A stretch of 64,000 nt of DNA from Methylopila capsulata. Its GTDB lineage: Bacteria > Pseudomonadota > Alphaproteobacteria > Rhizobiales > Methylopilaceae. Both the position numbers and the translations under genes were made by a program. Each line of letters starts with the position of its first letter. Positions within the stretch are counted from its first letter, which is position 1. This document shows, in pieces, positions 53,407-63,194 of the stretch. Below the pieces are notes generated by a model that made no database searches, had not been told where the DNA came from, and saw only the letters and a list, made by a program, of their open reading frames with translations. Where the stretch lies: NCBI RefSeq assembly GCF_016907975.1, contig NZ_JAFBCY010000001.1, positions 930,001-994,000 on the forward strand, read 5' to 3'.

Positions 53407-54729
53407 ATGACCTTCGGTTTTGGCCGCTCAGCGAAAGCCGCCGTCGCCGTGGAGCGCGCGCCGGAGAGCGCCGCCGCGATCGTCGACCACACCGCGCTGA
53501 TCGCCGCGCTCGATGCGCTGAAGCGCGGCGCCCCGGTCGCGCATTGGCCCGCGGGCGACGTGGGCGCGGCCCTGAGGGCGTTCGCCGAGGAGCTCGAGCG
53601 CCGCCAGCGCGCCGACCTGAACTCCGTCGTCGGCTTCGCCGCGAACGCCGCCGCCACGGGGACGGGCGTGGGCTGGGTGACGCATGACGTGCGCCAGGTC
53701 GCCGAGAGCACCTCGGCCATCGCGAGCGCCGTCGAGGAACTCGCGAACTCGATCTCCGAACTCTCCGCCACCAGCCGCACCGGCGCGGACGACGCCGTCT
53801 CCGCCCAGGCCGAGACCGCTGCTTGCGTCGACGAGATGCGGCATGCCGCCGAATCGATGGACGCGATCCGCGAGCGGGTCGCCGCCATCGCCGCCCGCAT
53901 CGGCGTGCTCGAGGACGCCGTCCGCCAGATCGCCGACATGGCCGGGATGATCGAGGCGATCTCCAGCCAGACCAACCTGCTCGCGCTCAACGCCACGATC
54001 GAGGCGGCGCGCGCCGGCGAGGCGGGCCGCGGCTTCGCGGTGGTCGCGAACGAGGTCAAGTCGCTGTCCGGCCAGACCGCGAAGGCGACGGAGCAGATCC
54101 GCGGCCGCATCGCGACGCTGACCGAAGAGACCAACGCCATCAAGGCGGCGACGGCCGAGAGCGCGCAGGTCGTCGCGTCCGGCGAGACCATCATCCGCAC
54201 CACCGGCGCCAAGGTCGGCTCCGTCGGCGAGCAGGTGACGCTGATCTCGAACAATCTCAACGCGCTCGCCGAAGTGCTCGGCCAGCAGCGCGCCGCCACC
54301 AACGAAATCTCGGAGAACGTCACGCGCATCGCCGAGACCGCGCGCAAGACCCGCGGCGAGATCGACGCCGCGCTCGGCAAGCTGGTGCTGGCCGAAGAGG
54401 CCGCCATGGCCGGCGTCGAGGCCGGCGCGGCCAAGGGCGTCGAGAACTACGCCCTCGCCCGCCTGCCCGCGGACGCCGGCGTCGCCCACCGCAAGCTTGC
54501 GGCCGCCCTCGTCGGGCTCTCCGGCCCGACCTTCGACGCCGACAGCTTCGCCGCCGGCCTCGACGGCGTGGCCTCCGACGAGGTCATCCGCCTGCGCGAC
54601 GGCTTCCGCCGCGACGCGACCCGCATGATGGCCGCCGTGAAGGCCCAGGACTGGACCGCCGCCACCGCAAGCTTCGAAGCCTGCGAGACCGGCCTGAAGC
54701 AACTGGAGAAGCTCAGCGCGCAGCGCTGA
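53407..54729 (+). CDS. Soluble methyl-accepting chemotaxis protein
   Basis: 440 residues with no transmembrane helix, so the receptor is cytosolic. Residues about 85-340 form the antiparallel signalling coiled coil, with the highly conserved hairpin tip [39 protein letters not shown]. Gln/Glu-rich methylation-type positions flank it. The N-terminal 80 residues are not a recognised sensor. The C-terminal 90 residues are helical and contain [13 protein letters not shown], faintly like a CZB-type zinc-sensing region but without its full motif. No che genes are adjacent. Confidence 0.93.
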   Translation: MTFGFGRSAKAAVAVERAPESAAAIVDHTALIAALDALKRGAPVAHWPAGDVGAALRAFAEELERRQRADLNSVVGFAANAAATGTGVGWVTHDVRQVAESTSAIASAVEELANSISELSATSRTGADDAVSAQAETAACVDEMRHAAESMDAIRERVAAIAARIGVLEDAVRQIADMAGMIEAISSQTNLLALNATIEAARAGEAGRGFAVVANEVKSLSGQTAKATEQIRGRIATLTEETNAIKAATAESAQVVASGETIIRTTGAKVGSVGEQVTLISNNLNALAEVLGQQRAATNEISENVTRIAETARKTRGEIDAALGKLVLAEEAAMAGVEAGAAKGVENYALARLPADAGVAHRKLAAALVGLSGPTFDADSFAAGLDGVASDEVIRLRDGFRRDATRMMAAVKAQDWTAATASFEACETGLKQLEKLSAQR

Positions 54730-54773
54730 GCGCGACGGAGGCGCGGCGAGGCCGCCGCTCCGGGGCACATGAC

Positions 54774-54800
54774 AACGCCGGCCCATGCGCCGGCGTTTTT
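54774..54800. terminator. Bidirectional-looking terminator between the chemoreceptor and yceI-like genes
   Basis: AACGCCGGC (54774-54782) pairs with GCCGGCGTT (54789-54797), with loop CCATGC and a T-run to 54800 on the plus strand. Confidence 0.9.
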
Positions 54801-54824
54801 CGTTCACGGCCGACGGCGTCGCAT

Positions 54825-55433
54825 TTACTTCTCGAAGGCCGCCGTCAGCTTGAGATCGACCTCGTCGGAGACCACGGGCACGAAGGCGCCGAGGCCGAAC
54901 TCGCTGCGCTTCAGCTTGGCGGTCGCGGAGAAGCCCACCGTCTCGGCCTTCGACATCGGGTTCGCCCCCGCGCCGTGGAACGTGGCGTCGAGCGTCACCG
55001 GCTTGGTCACGCCGTGGAGGGTCAGGTCGCCGGTGATCTTCGCGGTCTCGCCGGAGGCCTCCACCTTGGTGGAGACGAAGGTCGCCTTCGGGAACTTCGC
55101 GGCGTCGAGCAGTTCGGCGGTCTTGAGGTGCGTCGCGAACTTCTCGGAGGTGACGGTCAGTCCGCTCATCGGGAACTCGATCGAGAGCTTCGCGTCGCTG
55201 GGCGCCTTCGGGTCCAGCGTCAAGCTGCCGCTCGGCTGGCCGAAGGCGCCGTAGAGCGTGGAGAAGCCCATGTGGTCCACCGACCAGACCACCTGGGTGT
55301 GGTTCGGATCGACCTTGTAGGTCCCGGCCGCGACGCGCGCGGCGTCCTTCACGCCGGGCATGTCCTGCGCGTGCGAGGCGACGGGCGCGGCCGCGAGCAG
55401 CGCGGCGGCGAGAGCGAACGACAGATGTTTCAT
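54825..55433 (-). CDS. YceI family periplasmic lipocalin-like protein
   Basis: 202 residues with a signal peptide (MKHLSFALAAALLAAAPVASHAQ). The YceI barrel shows YKVDPNHTQVVWSVDHMGFSTLYGAFG, KFPKATFVSTKVE, GDLTLHGVTKPVTLDATFHG and RSEFGLGAFVPVVSDEVDLKL in the usual order. Members bind isoprenoid-type lipids such as polyisoprenoids or ubiquinone precursors in the periplasm. It stands alone, convergent with the chemoreceptor gene. Confidence 0.94.
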   Translation of the reverse strand: MKHLSFALAAALLAAAPVASHAQDMPGVKDAARVAAGTYKVDPNHTQVVWSVDHMGFSTLYGAFGQPSGSLTLDPKAPSDAKLSIEFPMSGLTVTSEKFATHLKTAELLDAAKFPKATFVSTKVEASGETAKITGDLTLHGVTKPVTLDATFHGAGANPMSKAETVGFSATAKLKRSEFGLGAFVPVVSDEVDLKLTAAFEK

Positions 55434-55536
55434 GGGCGGCGATCCTCGCGCGGGGACGGAAGCCCCGATCCATGGCCGACCGCGGCGCCGCCGTGAAGGC
55501 GCTCCCGCTCAAAGACGCGTGTGCGAAAACGCCCGT

Positions 55537-55821
55537 TCAGCGCCGTTCGCGGCTGTGGCGGATGCGGAGGATCGTGACAACGGCGTCCTGCTCCGCGACT
55601 TCGTAGTCGATAACACACGCCGCCGAGCCGAAGCGGACGGCACGCCTTCGATAACCGCTTCCAGTGAAACGCGCGCCCGATTGCGGAAACGCCGAGATCA
55701 AGCCGAAACTGTCGACGATCGCTTGAACCGCCCGGCTGGCGGCGGCCGGATTCTTTTCGGCAAGGAAGCCGCGGAGACGGTCGAGATCTACGATCGCGCG
55801 CGCAGAAAGCTCCGTTTCCAC
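55537..55821 (-). CDS. RelE/ParE-family toxin
   Basis: 94 residues. The pattern of ParE-type toxins is clear: ELSARAIVDLDRLRGFLAEKNPAAASRAVQAIVDSF, then FPQSGARFTGSGYRRRAVRFGSAACVIDYEV and TILRIRHSRERR. ParE toxins inhibit gyrase, while RelE cleaves mRNA; the helical N-terminus fits ParE better. It overlaps the upstream antitoxin gene by 34 bases. Confidence 0.88.
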   Translation of the reverse strand: METELSARAIVDLDRLRGFLAEKNPAAASRAVQAIVDSFGLISAFPQSGARFTGSGYRRRAVRFGSAACVIDYEVAEQDAVVTILRIRHSRERR

Positions 55822-56096
55822 AAGCGCCTAACGCGTGGAGCAGGAAGCTCGGCGGTGCCTCCCCAGCTCCTCATCCACTCGACGACCTCCTCGAGCGGCG
55901 CGCCCTCGCCGGTCCGCCGCCATTCCGCGGAGCGGGCGTCGAGGTCCGCTAGGTCCGCCGGATCAAGCTCGACGACTTCGAGCGACGCGAGATCGACGAC
56001 GTGCACGTCCAGCGAGACGCCCCGTTCGGCCGCGCGCCTCTCAAGCGCATCGGCCACGTCCTCGTCGAGTTCGATCGTGCGGCGCCTGCCTTCCAT
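55788..56096 (-). CDS. Antitoxin paired with ParE-type toxin
   Basis: 102 residues, encoded first and overlapping the toxin by 34 bases. The N-terminal MEGRRRTIELDEDVADALERRAAERGVSLDVHVVDLASLE resembles a ribbon-helix-helix DNA-binding antitoxin. The remainder is acidic and Trp-containing (EEVVEWMRSWGG) and probably wraps the toxin. The assignment rests on gene order and size more than on a strong family motif. Confidence 0.75.
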   Translation of the reverse strand: MEGRRRTIELDEDVADALERRAAERGVSLDVHVVDLASLEVVELDPADLADLDARSAEWRRTGEGAPLEEVVEWMRSWGGTAELPAPRVRRLWKRSFLRARS

Positions 56097-56204
56097 GCGG
56101 GGAGCTTAGTCCGATTTCGACATCCGAAAAAGAGCGCGGCTGCAGGATCGTCGCCGGAAACCTGACAGTCGGTCGAGCGCATCGGTTCGGCCGCCCTAAA
56201 CGAC

Positions 56205-56230
56205 GAACGGCGGGCCTAAGCCCGCCGTTC
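56205..56230 (-). terminator. Terminator hairpin downstream of rpoD
   Basis: GAACGGCGGGC (56205-56215) and GCCCGCCGTTC (56220-56230) form a perfect 11-bp stem with a 4-base loop, 35 bases after the rpoD stop. Only a short T-run (TTT) follows on the minus strand. Confidence 0.75.
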
Positions 56231-56264
56231 GATCAAATTTCTGTCTTGAGAGAGAACCGCCGTC

Positions 56265-58250
<1,986 letters not shown>

Positions 58251-58391
58251 ATGTTCCAGTCTCCGAGCCGGCGCGTCCGCCGGCCACGCGATCGATGTCG
58301 TCCCGCATCGGCCGCCGTCAACCCGGCGGCCGCCGCGAATCGCACGTCACTAAGCTAAAGCCAAGTCGCTTACGCCCAGTTTACCAACACG

Positions 58392-58451
58392 AGCCCCCAG
58401 CACGTGGGGCTGTCACCCGCACCCGAAACGCCTGCGTCCCCCTGGGGACGC
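58392..58451 (-). promoter_or_regulatory. Hairpins in the dnaG-rpoD intergenic region
   Basis: GCGTCCCC-CT-GGGGACGC (58434-58451) begins directly after the dnaG stop codon, and AGCCCC…GGGGCT (58392-58411) follows. Neither has a T-run. They may set partial readthrough or protect the dnaG 3' end while rpoD is made from its own promoter. Confidence 0.5.
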
Positions 58452-58452
58452 G

Positions 58453-60405
58453 CTACATCGATCGAACCGTGCGCCCGGATGCGCCGCCGAAGTTTTCGAT
58501 CGAAGCCTCGGAACCCTCCGCCGCGGACAGCTGCCTCTGAATTTCGACGATCCGACGGAAATTGTCGTCCGTGAAATCACGGCCAAAGTCCTGCTCAGCC
58601 GAGCGAAGTTCCCTATGTAACGCGCGCACCTTGATATGCAAGGCCGCAGCGTGCCGCCATGCGGTCTCGGCGTCGCGCGGGTCCGCGTCCGGGCCGACCC
58701 ACCAGTTGCTGGAGAGCAGCGCGGCGTCGGCCCGCGCCAGCAACGCGCCGCCGTCCGTCGCGCTCAAGGCGTCGCGCATGGCCTCGCGCGTGGTCGCCCC
58801 ATGGGCGTAGGCGTCGAGCGCGGCGCGGCGCAGCCGGTCGAGGTCGCGGGTCGACAGGTCGAGCTCCGCGAAGGGTTCGGCGAGGTCGCCCAGCATCTGC
58901 GGGTGGTTGACGACGGCGAGCACCAGCGCGACCTCCCGCCCCGGCAGACGCCCGGCGCCGGGCCCGACGAGCGGGCTCTGCCGCAGGGTGGCGGAGGCGG
59001 TGATCGGAAGGGCGTCGAACGGCGCGCCCGGCCGGCGGCCGTTGCCACCGCCCCTGCCGCCGCGCGCGTTCGGGATGAACCGGCCGGCGCCCGGGCCGCG
59101 GTTCCCGCCGCCGCCGCCGCGGCGCGCGTCGCCGCCGGCCCGGCCGAAGCCGGCCAGACGGCCCTCGATCGCGGTCTGGTAATGCCGGCGCACAGTCTCG
59201 TCGCGGATCGCGGCGAGCGCCGCCTTCAGGCGCGTCTCGAACGCGGCGGCGCGCTCCGGCGTGTCGGTGGGGCTCGCCTCGAGCTCCTTCGACCACAGCA
59301 CCTCGACCAGCGGCGCGGCGCGGCCAAGCACCGCCTCGACCGCCTCGCGGCCCTCCGCGCGCACGAGATCGTCCGGGTCCTGCCCTTCGGGGAGGAAGGC
59401 GAAGCGGAGCGAGCGGCCGGGCGCCAGCAGCGGCAGCGCCGTCTCGATCGCGCGGAAGCCGGCGCGGCGGCCGGCCTTGTCGCCGTCGAAGCAGAGGATC
59501 GGCTCGGGCGCCATCTTCCAGAGCAGCTCCATCTGCTCCGCGGTGAGCGCGGTGCCGAGCGGGGCGACCACATGGGCGATGCCCGCCGCCGCCAGCGCGA
59601 TGACGTCGACATAGCCCTCGACGGCGACGACGGTCCCCGCGGGATGGGCGGCGGCGCGGGCGCGGTGATGGTTGAACAGGGTCGCGCCCTTGTGGAACAG
59701 CGGCGTCTCGGGCGAGTTCAGGTACTTCGCGGGAGCGTCCGACTGCATGGCGCGGCCGCCGAAGGCGATGACCCGGCCGCGGCCGTCCTGGATCGGAAAG
59801 ATGATGCGGTCGCGAAACCGGTCGAAGGGCTCCGGCACGTCGTCGCCCGAGACCAGCAGCCCGGCCTCGACCATGTCGCCGATCGGCACGCCCGCCTTGC
59901 GGAGATGGCTCTTGAGCGCCGAGCGGTCGTTGGGCGCGTAGCCCATGCGGAACGCGGCCTGGGTCGCGGGGCTCAGGCCCCGGCCGCCGAGATAGCCGCG
60001 GGCGGCGGCGCCGGCGCGGCCCTGCAGCTCGCTCTCGAAGAACTTCGCCGCCATCTCCATGATCTCGACGAGACCCGCGCGCGCCTGTTGCCGCTGCTGC
60101 TCCTCCGGCGTCTCCTTCGGCATCGGCACGCCGGCAATCTCCGCCACACGCTCCACCGCCTCAGGGAACGAGACGCCCTCGGTCTCCATCAGGAACTTGA
60201 ACACGTCGCCGTGCTTGCCGGACGAGAAGCAGTGGTAGAAGCCCTTCTGGTCGTTGACGAAGAACGACGGCGTCTTCTCGGCGTTGAACGGCGACAGGCC
60301 CGCGTACTCCCGCCCCTGCCGCTTCAGCTTCACGCTGCGGCCGACCACCTCGGACACGGGGATCCGGTCGCGGAGATCGTCGAGGAAATTGGGGGTGAAG
60401 CGCAT
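58453..60405 (-). CDS. dnaG: DNA primase DnaG, zinc ligands degenerate
   Basis: 650 residues. The N-terminal CHC2-type domain is aligned by REYAGLSPFNAEKTPSFFVNDQKGFYHCFSSGKHGDVF. The usual zinc ligands are replaced: Ser38 for Cys, Asn41 for His, Ser62 for Cys; only Cys59 remains. The TOPRIM catalytic core (about 255-345) has VVAVEGYVDVIAL and PILCFDGDKAGRRA. A Gly/Arg-rich linker (about 420-460) precedes the C-terminal helicase-binding domain. DnaG makes RNA primers for replication. It is upstream of rpoD on the same strand. Confidence 0.96.
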   Translation of the reverse strand: MRFTPNFLDDLRDRIPVSEVVGRSVKLKRQGREYAGLSPFNAEKTPSFFVNDQKGFYHCFSSGKHGDVFKFLMETEGVSFPEAVERVAEIAGVPMPKETPEEQQRQQARAGLVEIMEMAAKFFESELQGRAGAAARGYLGGRGLSPATQAAFRMGYAPNDRSALKSHLRKAGVPIGDMVEAGLLVSGDDVPEPFDRFRDRIIFPIQDGRGRVIAFGGRAMQSDAPAKYLNSPETPLFHKGATLFNHHRARAAAHPAGTVVAVEGYVDVIALAAAGIAHVVAPLGTALTAEQMELLWKMAPEPILCFDGDKAGRRAGFRAIETALPLLAPGRSLRFAFLPEGQDPDDLVRAEGREAVEAVLGRAAPLVEVLWSKELEASPTDTPERAAAFETRLKAALAAIRDETVRRHYQTAIEGRLAGFGRAGGDARRGGGGGNRGPGAGRFIPNARGGRGGGNGRRPGAPFDALPITASATLRQSPLVGPGAGRLPGREVALVLAVVNHPQMLGDLAEPFAELDLSTRDLDRLRRAALDAYAHGATTREAMRDALSATDGGALLARADAALLSSNWWVGPDADPRDAETAWRHAAALHIKVRALHRELRSAEQDFGRDFTDDNFRRIVEIQRQLSAAEGSEASIENFGGASGRTVRSM

Positions 60406-60624
60406 GGGCGCGGGCGACTCAGGGGGCGGAGGCCGGGTTTCGGGGAGCGATCGATCTTTATATAGGCGCGCGAGCCGTCGCGCGCGCGCCGGATCGGCCC
60501 GCCCCCGTTAATCACAGGGCGCGGCTCCGCCCCTGTCCCTGCTCGCGCCCTCCCCCATAACTCCCTGACCAAGAGAGATCGCTCCGCCGCGCTGACGGAC
60601 GGAGCGCCGACAGGGAGGACGTTC

Positions 60625-61716
60625 ATGACCGACAGCCCGACCCTCGGCCGCCGGGAGGTTCTCGCCGGCGGCGCGGCGCTCGCCGCAGGCGCCGCTTTCG
60701 CGCCCCTGGCGCAGGCGCGCGACTTCCGGCCCGGCGCGGAGCCGCTGCGGTATCCCGACCCCGACGTCGTCGCGCTCGACCCCCGCTTCAAGAAGTACAA
60801 GCTCGGCAACGCCGCGATCGAGCGCATCCACACCGGCCTGCGCTGGGCGGAAGGCCCCGCCTGGAACGCCGTCGGCCGCTACCTGCTCTGGAGCGACATC
60901 CCCAACGACGAGCAGTTGCGCTACACGGAGGAGGACGGCCACGTCTCGCGCCGGTTCCGCGCGCCGTCGGGCAACTCCAACGGCAACACCTTCGATTACC
61001 AGGGCCGGCAGGTCTCGTGCCGTCACGGACATCGCGACGTGGTGCGCTACGAGCACGACGGCCGCATGACGGTGCTGGCCGCAGGCGTCGACGGCGGCGA
61101 GTTCAACGCGCCGAACGACGTGGTCGTGCACCCGCTCGACGGCTCGATCTGGTTCACCGACCCGGGATACGGCGCGCTGATGGAGTATGAGGGCCATCGC
61201 ACGGTGGAGAGCGCCTCGAGCCCGCAGCCGCTGCGGAAGGAGGCGGTCTACCGCATCGACGGCCAGACCGGGGCCGTGGCCAAGGTCGCCGACGAACCGC
61301 TGAAGCCCAACGGCCTCTGCTTCAGCGCCGACTACGCCAAGCTCTATGTCGCCGACACCGGGGTCTCGCACTACCCCGACGCCAAGAGCCAGATCTGGGT
61401 CTACGACCTCGACGGCGCAGCGCTGAAGAACCCAAGAACCTTCGCGGGCATGGAGATGGACGGCCGCGCGGGCTTCGCGGACGGGATCCGCTGCGACGAG
61501 GACGGCAACGTCTGGGCCGGCGCGGGCTGGGCGGGCGAAGGCTACGACGGCGTCCACGTCTTCGCGCCGGACGGCGCGCGCATCGGCCTGATCAAGCTGC
61601 CTGAGATCTGCGCCAACCTGTGCTTCGGCGGCCAGAAGCGGAACCGCCTGTTCATGGCGGCCAGCCAGTCGATCTACGCGCTCTACGTCGAAACCCGCGG
61701 CGCGCACATCACCTGA
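60625..61716 (+). CDS. SMP-30/gluconolactonase-type protein with Tat signal
   Basis: 363 residues. The start has a twin-arginine signal (LGRREVLAGGAALAAGAAFAPLAQA), so a folded protein is probably exported. The beta-propeller shows SMP-30/LRE landmarks: GLRWAEGPAWNAVGRYLLWSDIPNDEQLRY, FNAPNDVVVHPLDGSIWFTDPGYG, LKPNGLCFSADYAKLYVADT and FADGIRCDEDGNVWAGAGW. The family hydrolyses sugar lactones using a divalent metal. In this genome it could follow the PQQ sugar dehydrogenases, which make lactones, but it is not linked to them. A good AGGGAGGA box precedes the ATG. Confidence 0.92.
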   Translation: MTDSPTLGRREVLAGGAALAAGAAFAPLAQARDFRPGAEPLRYPDPDVVALDPRFKKYKLGNAAIERIHTGLRWAEGPAWNAVGRYLLWSDIPNDEQLRYTEEDGHVSRRFRAPSGNSNGNTFDYQGRQVSCRHGHRDVVRYEHDGRMTVLAAGVDGGEFNAPNDVVVHPLDGSIWFTDPGYGALMEYEGHRTVESASSPQPLRKEAVYRIDGQTGAVAKVADEPLKPNGLCFSADYAKLYVADTGVSHYPDAKSQIWVYDLDGAALKNPRTFAGMEMDGRAGFADGIRCDEDGNVWAGAGWAGEGYDGVHVFAPDGARIGLIKLPEICANLCFGGQKRNRLFMAASQSIYALYVETRGAHIT

Positions 61717-61751
61717 GAGCCGCCTCCCCCTGCCTACGGCCGCCCACGGAA

Positions 61752-61780
61752 TTGACATGCCCGCCGCCCCCCTCTAGAGA
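61752..61780 (+). promoter_or_regulatory. Sigma-70 promoter of rpsD
   Basis: TTGACA (61752-61757), a 17-base spacer and TAGAGA (61775-61780) form a near-consensus promoter. The start site near 61787 would give a leader of about 140 bases before the ATG at 61928. Confidence 0.75.
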
Positions 61781-61790
61781 ACCGCCACGT

Positions 61791-61815
61791 CGCGCGGGGC
61801 CGAAAGCCCCGCGCG
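61791..61815 (+). promoter_or_regulatory. Leader hairpin upstream of rpsD
   Basis: CGCGCGGGGC (61791-61800) and GCCCCGCGCG (61806-61815) form a perfect 10-bp stem at the very 5' end of the predicted transcript. It may stabilise the mRNA or take part in S4-type control; there is no strong T-run after it. Confidence 0.6.
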
Positions 61816-61927
61816 TGCGTTTATGCGCACCCGTGGTTCGGCGTTTCGCGACGACCGGACCTGTCGGCCTCTCCATCAGGAGAAGCAGCAGGAGGGCGCG
61901 TTCCTCAACCTCTCGAAGGAGGACGCG

Positions 61928-62545
61928 ATGTCGAAGCGACACGCCTCGAAGTACAAAATCGATCGCCGCATGGGCGAGAACATCTGGGGTCGTCCGAAGT
62001 CCCCGGTGAACCGCCGCGAGTACGGTCCGGGCCAGCACGGCCAGCGCCGCAAGGGCAAGCTCTCCGACTTCGGCGTGCAGCTGCGCGCCAAGCAGAAGCT
62101 CAAGGGCTATTACGGCTCGATCTCCGAGAAGCAGTTCCGCCGCGTCTACGCGGAAGCGACCCGCCTCAAGGGCGACACCTCGGCGAACCTGATCGGCCTG
62201 CTCGAGCGCCGTCTCGACGCGGTCGTCTACCGCGCCAAGTTCGTGCCGACCGTGTTCGCCGCGCGCCAGTTCGTGAACCACGGCCACGTCACCGTGAACG
62301 GCCGCCGCGTCAACATCCCGTCCTACCTCGTGAAGGTCGGCGACGTGATCGAGGTCAAGCAGTCCTCCAAGCAGCTCGCCATCGTCATTGAGGCCGCCGC
62401 CTCCGGCGAACGCGACGTGCCGGACTTCCTCGAAGTCGACCACGACAAGATGGTCGCCAAATTCATCCGCATCCCGGCCCTGACCGAGGTGCCCTACCCC
62501 GTCCACATGGAGCCAAACCTGGTCGTCGAGTTCTACTCGCGCTGA
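61928..62545 (+). CDS. rpsD: 30S ribosomal protein S4
   Basis: 205 residues, normal S4 length. AAGGAGG lies just before the ATG at 61928. The start [49 protein letters not shown] is typical of alphaproteobacterial S4, which lacks the zinc-binding cysteines. The S4 RNA-binding domain is [46 protein letters not shown]. It nucleates 30S assembly by binding 16S rRNA. It is monocistronic here, with its own promoter and terminator. Confidence 0.98.
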   Translation: MSKRHASKYKIDRRMGENIWGRPKSPVNRREYGPGQHGQRRKGKLSDFGVQLRAKQKLKGYYGSISEKQFRRVYAEATRLKGDTSANLIGLLERRLDAVVYRAKFVPTVFAARQFVNHGHVTVNGRRVNIPSYLVKVGDVIEVKQSSKQLAIVIEAAASGERDVPDFLEVDHDKMVAKFIRIPALTEVPYPVHMEPNLVVEFYSR

Positions 62546-62575
62546 TCGGGTCCCCTGCGGGCCGTTTGGAATGCG

Positions 62576-62603
62576 AAAGGCCGCCCTTCGGGGCGGCCTT
62601 TTT
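62576..62603 (+). terminator. Rho-independent terminator of rpsD
   Basis: AAAGGCCGCCC (62576-62586), loop TTCG, and GGGCGGCCTTT (62591-62601) followed by further T residues. It lies about 30 bases after the rpsD stop. Confidence 0.95.
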
Positions 62604-62633
62604 GTTTTTGCTGGCGGTCCTCGTGGCAAGCGG

Positions 62634-62939
62634 TCAGCCAGGCATGCCCGCCGGGTCACGGGCCGCGTGCCGAACGGCGACGACGATCACCTCGACGCCC
62701 CGCACCTCGTAGAAGACCAGATAGGGATAAGGGACAACCACGATACGGCGTAGCCTGGGCCGGCTCGTGAGCTGGCCGCTATGCGGATGCTCGCGGAGCA
62801 ATTCGACCACGGTTTGAATACGTGCCCGGACCGCTCGCGCGCCCTGCGGCGAACGCTCGGCGACGTTGGAGAGCACCTCGTCCAGCTCGCGCGCCGCAAT
62901 CCGCGTGAAGCGGAGCCTCAGAGTTCGTGCTTCGCCCAA
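62634..62939 (-). CDS. RelE/ParE-family toxin, second pair
   Basis: 101 residues. ParE-type features are LRLRFTRIAARELDEVLSNVAERSPQGARAVRARIQTVVELLREHPHSGQ, then RLRRIVVVPYPYLVFYEVRGVEVIVVAVRHAARDP. The C-terminal VRHAAR(x)P matches the typical I-x-x-I-R-H-x-A-R-x-P motif well. It overlaps the upstream antitoxin gene by 22 bases. Confidence 0.92.
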   Translation of the reverse strand: MGEARTLRLRFTRIAARELDEVLSNVAERSPQGARAVRARIQTVVELLREHPHSGQLTSRPRLRRIVVVPYPYLVFYEVRGVEVIVVAVRHAARDPAGMPG

Positions 62940-63145
62940 ATGGCCTGGATCTCGTGGTCAGACGAGAACTCGTCCCGCTCCGCCTCGGCGAGCGAGGCCG
63001 CAAGCGAGGTCGCCTCTTCAGCCGTCAGCAGATGCACCGGCTCGTCGTCGCCGGCGAGTCTAAGCAGGACGCGGGCGACGTCGTCCTGCGCCTCTGCAGG
63101 AAGAGCGCGCACGCGTTGAATTGCGCGGTCGAGAAGCTTGGTCAT
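62918..63145 (-). CDS. Antitoxin of second ParE-type pair
   Basis: 75 residues (MTKLLDRAIQRVRALPAEAQDDVARVLLRLAGDDEPVHLL…). The helix LLDRAIQRVRALPAEAQDDVARVLL is characteristic of small antitoxins found with ParE toxins in alphaproteobacteria. The acidic tail ends WAKHEL and probably neutralises the toxin. It is encoded first and overlaps the toxin by 22 bases. Confidence 0.88.
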   Translation of the reverse strand: MTKLLDRAIQRVRALPAEAQDDVARVLLRLAGDDEPVHLLTAEEATSLAASLAEAERDEFSSDHEIQAIWAKHEL

Positions 63146-63194
63146 AGCTTCAGTGTGACTCGAAGATGCGTTCGGGCAAAGCGGGGAGATCCCC

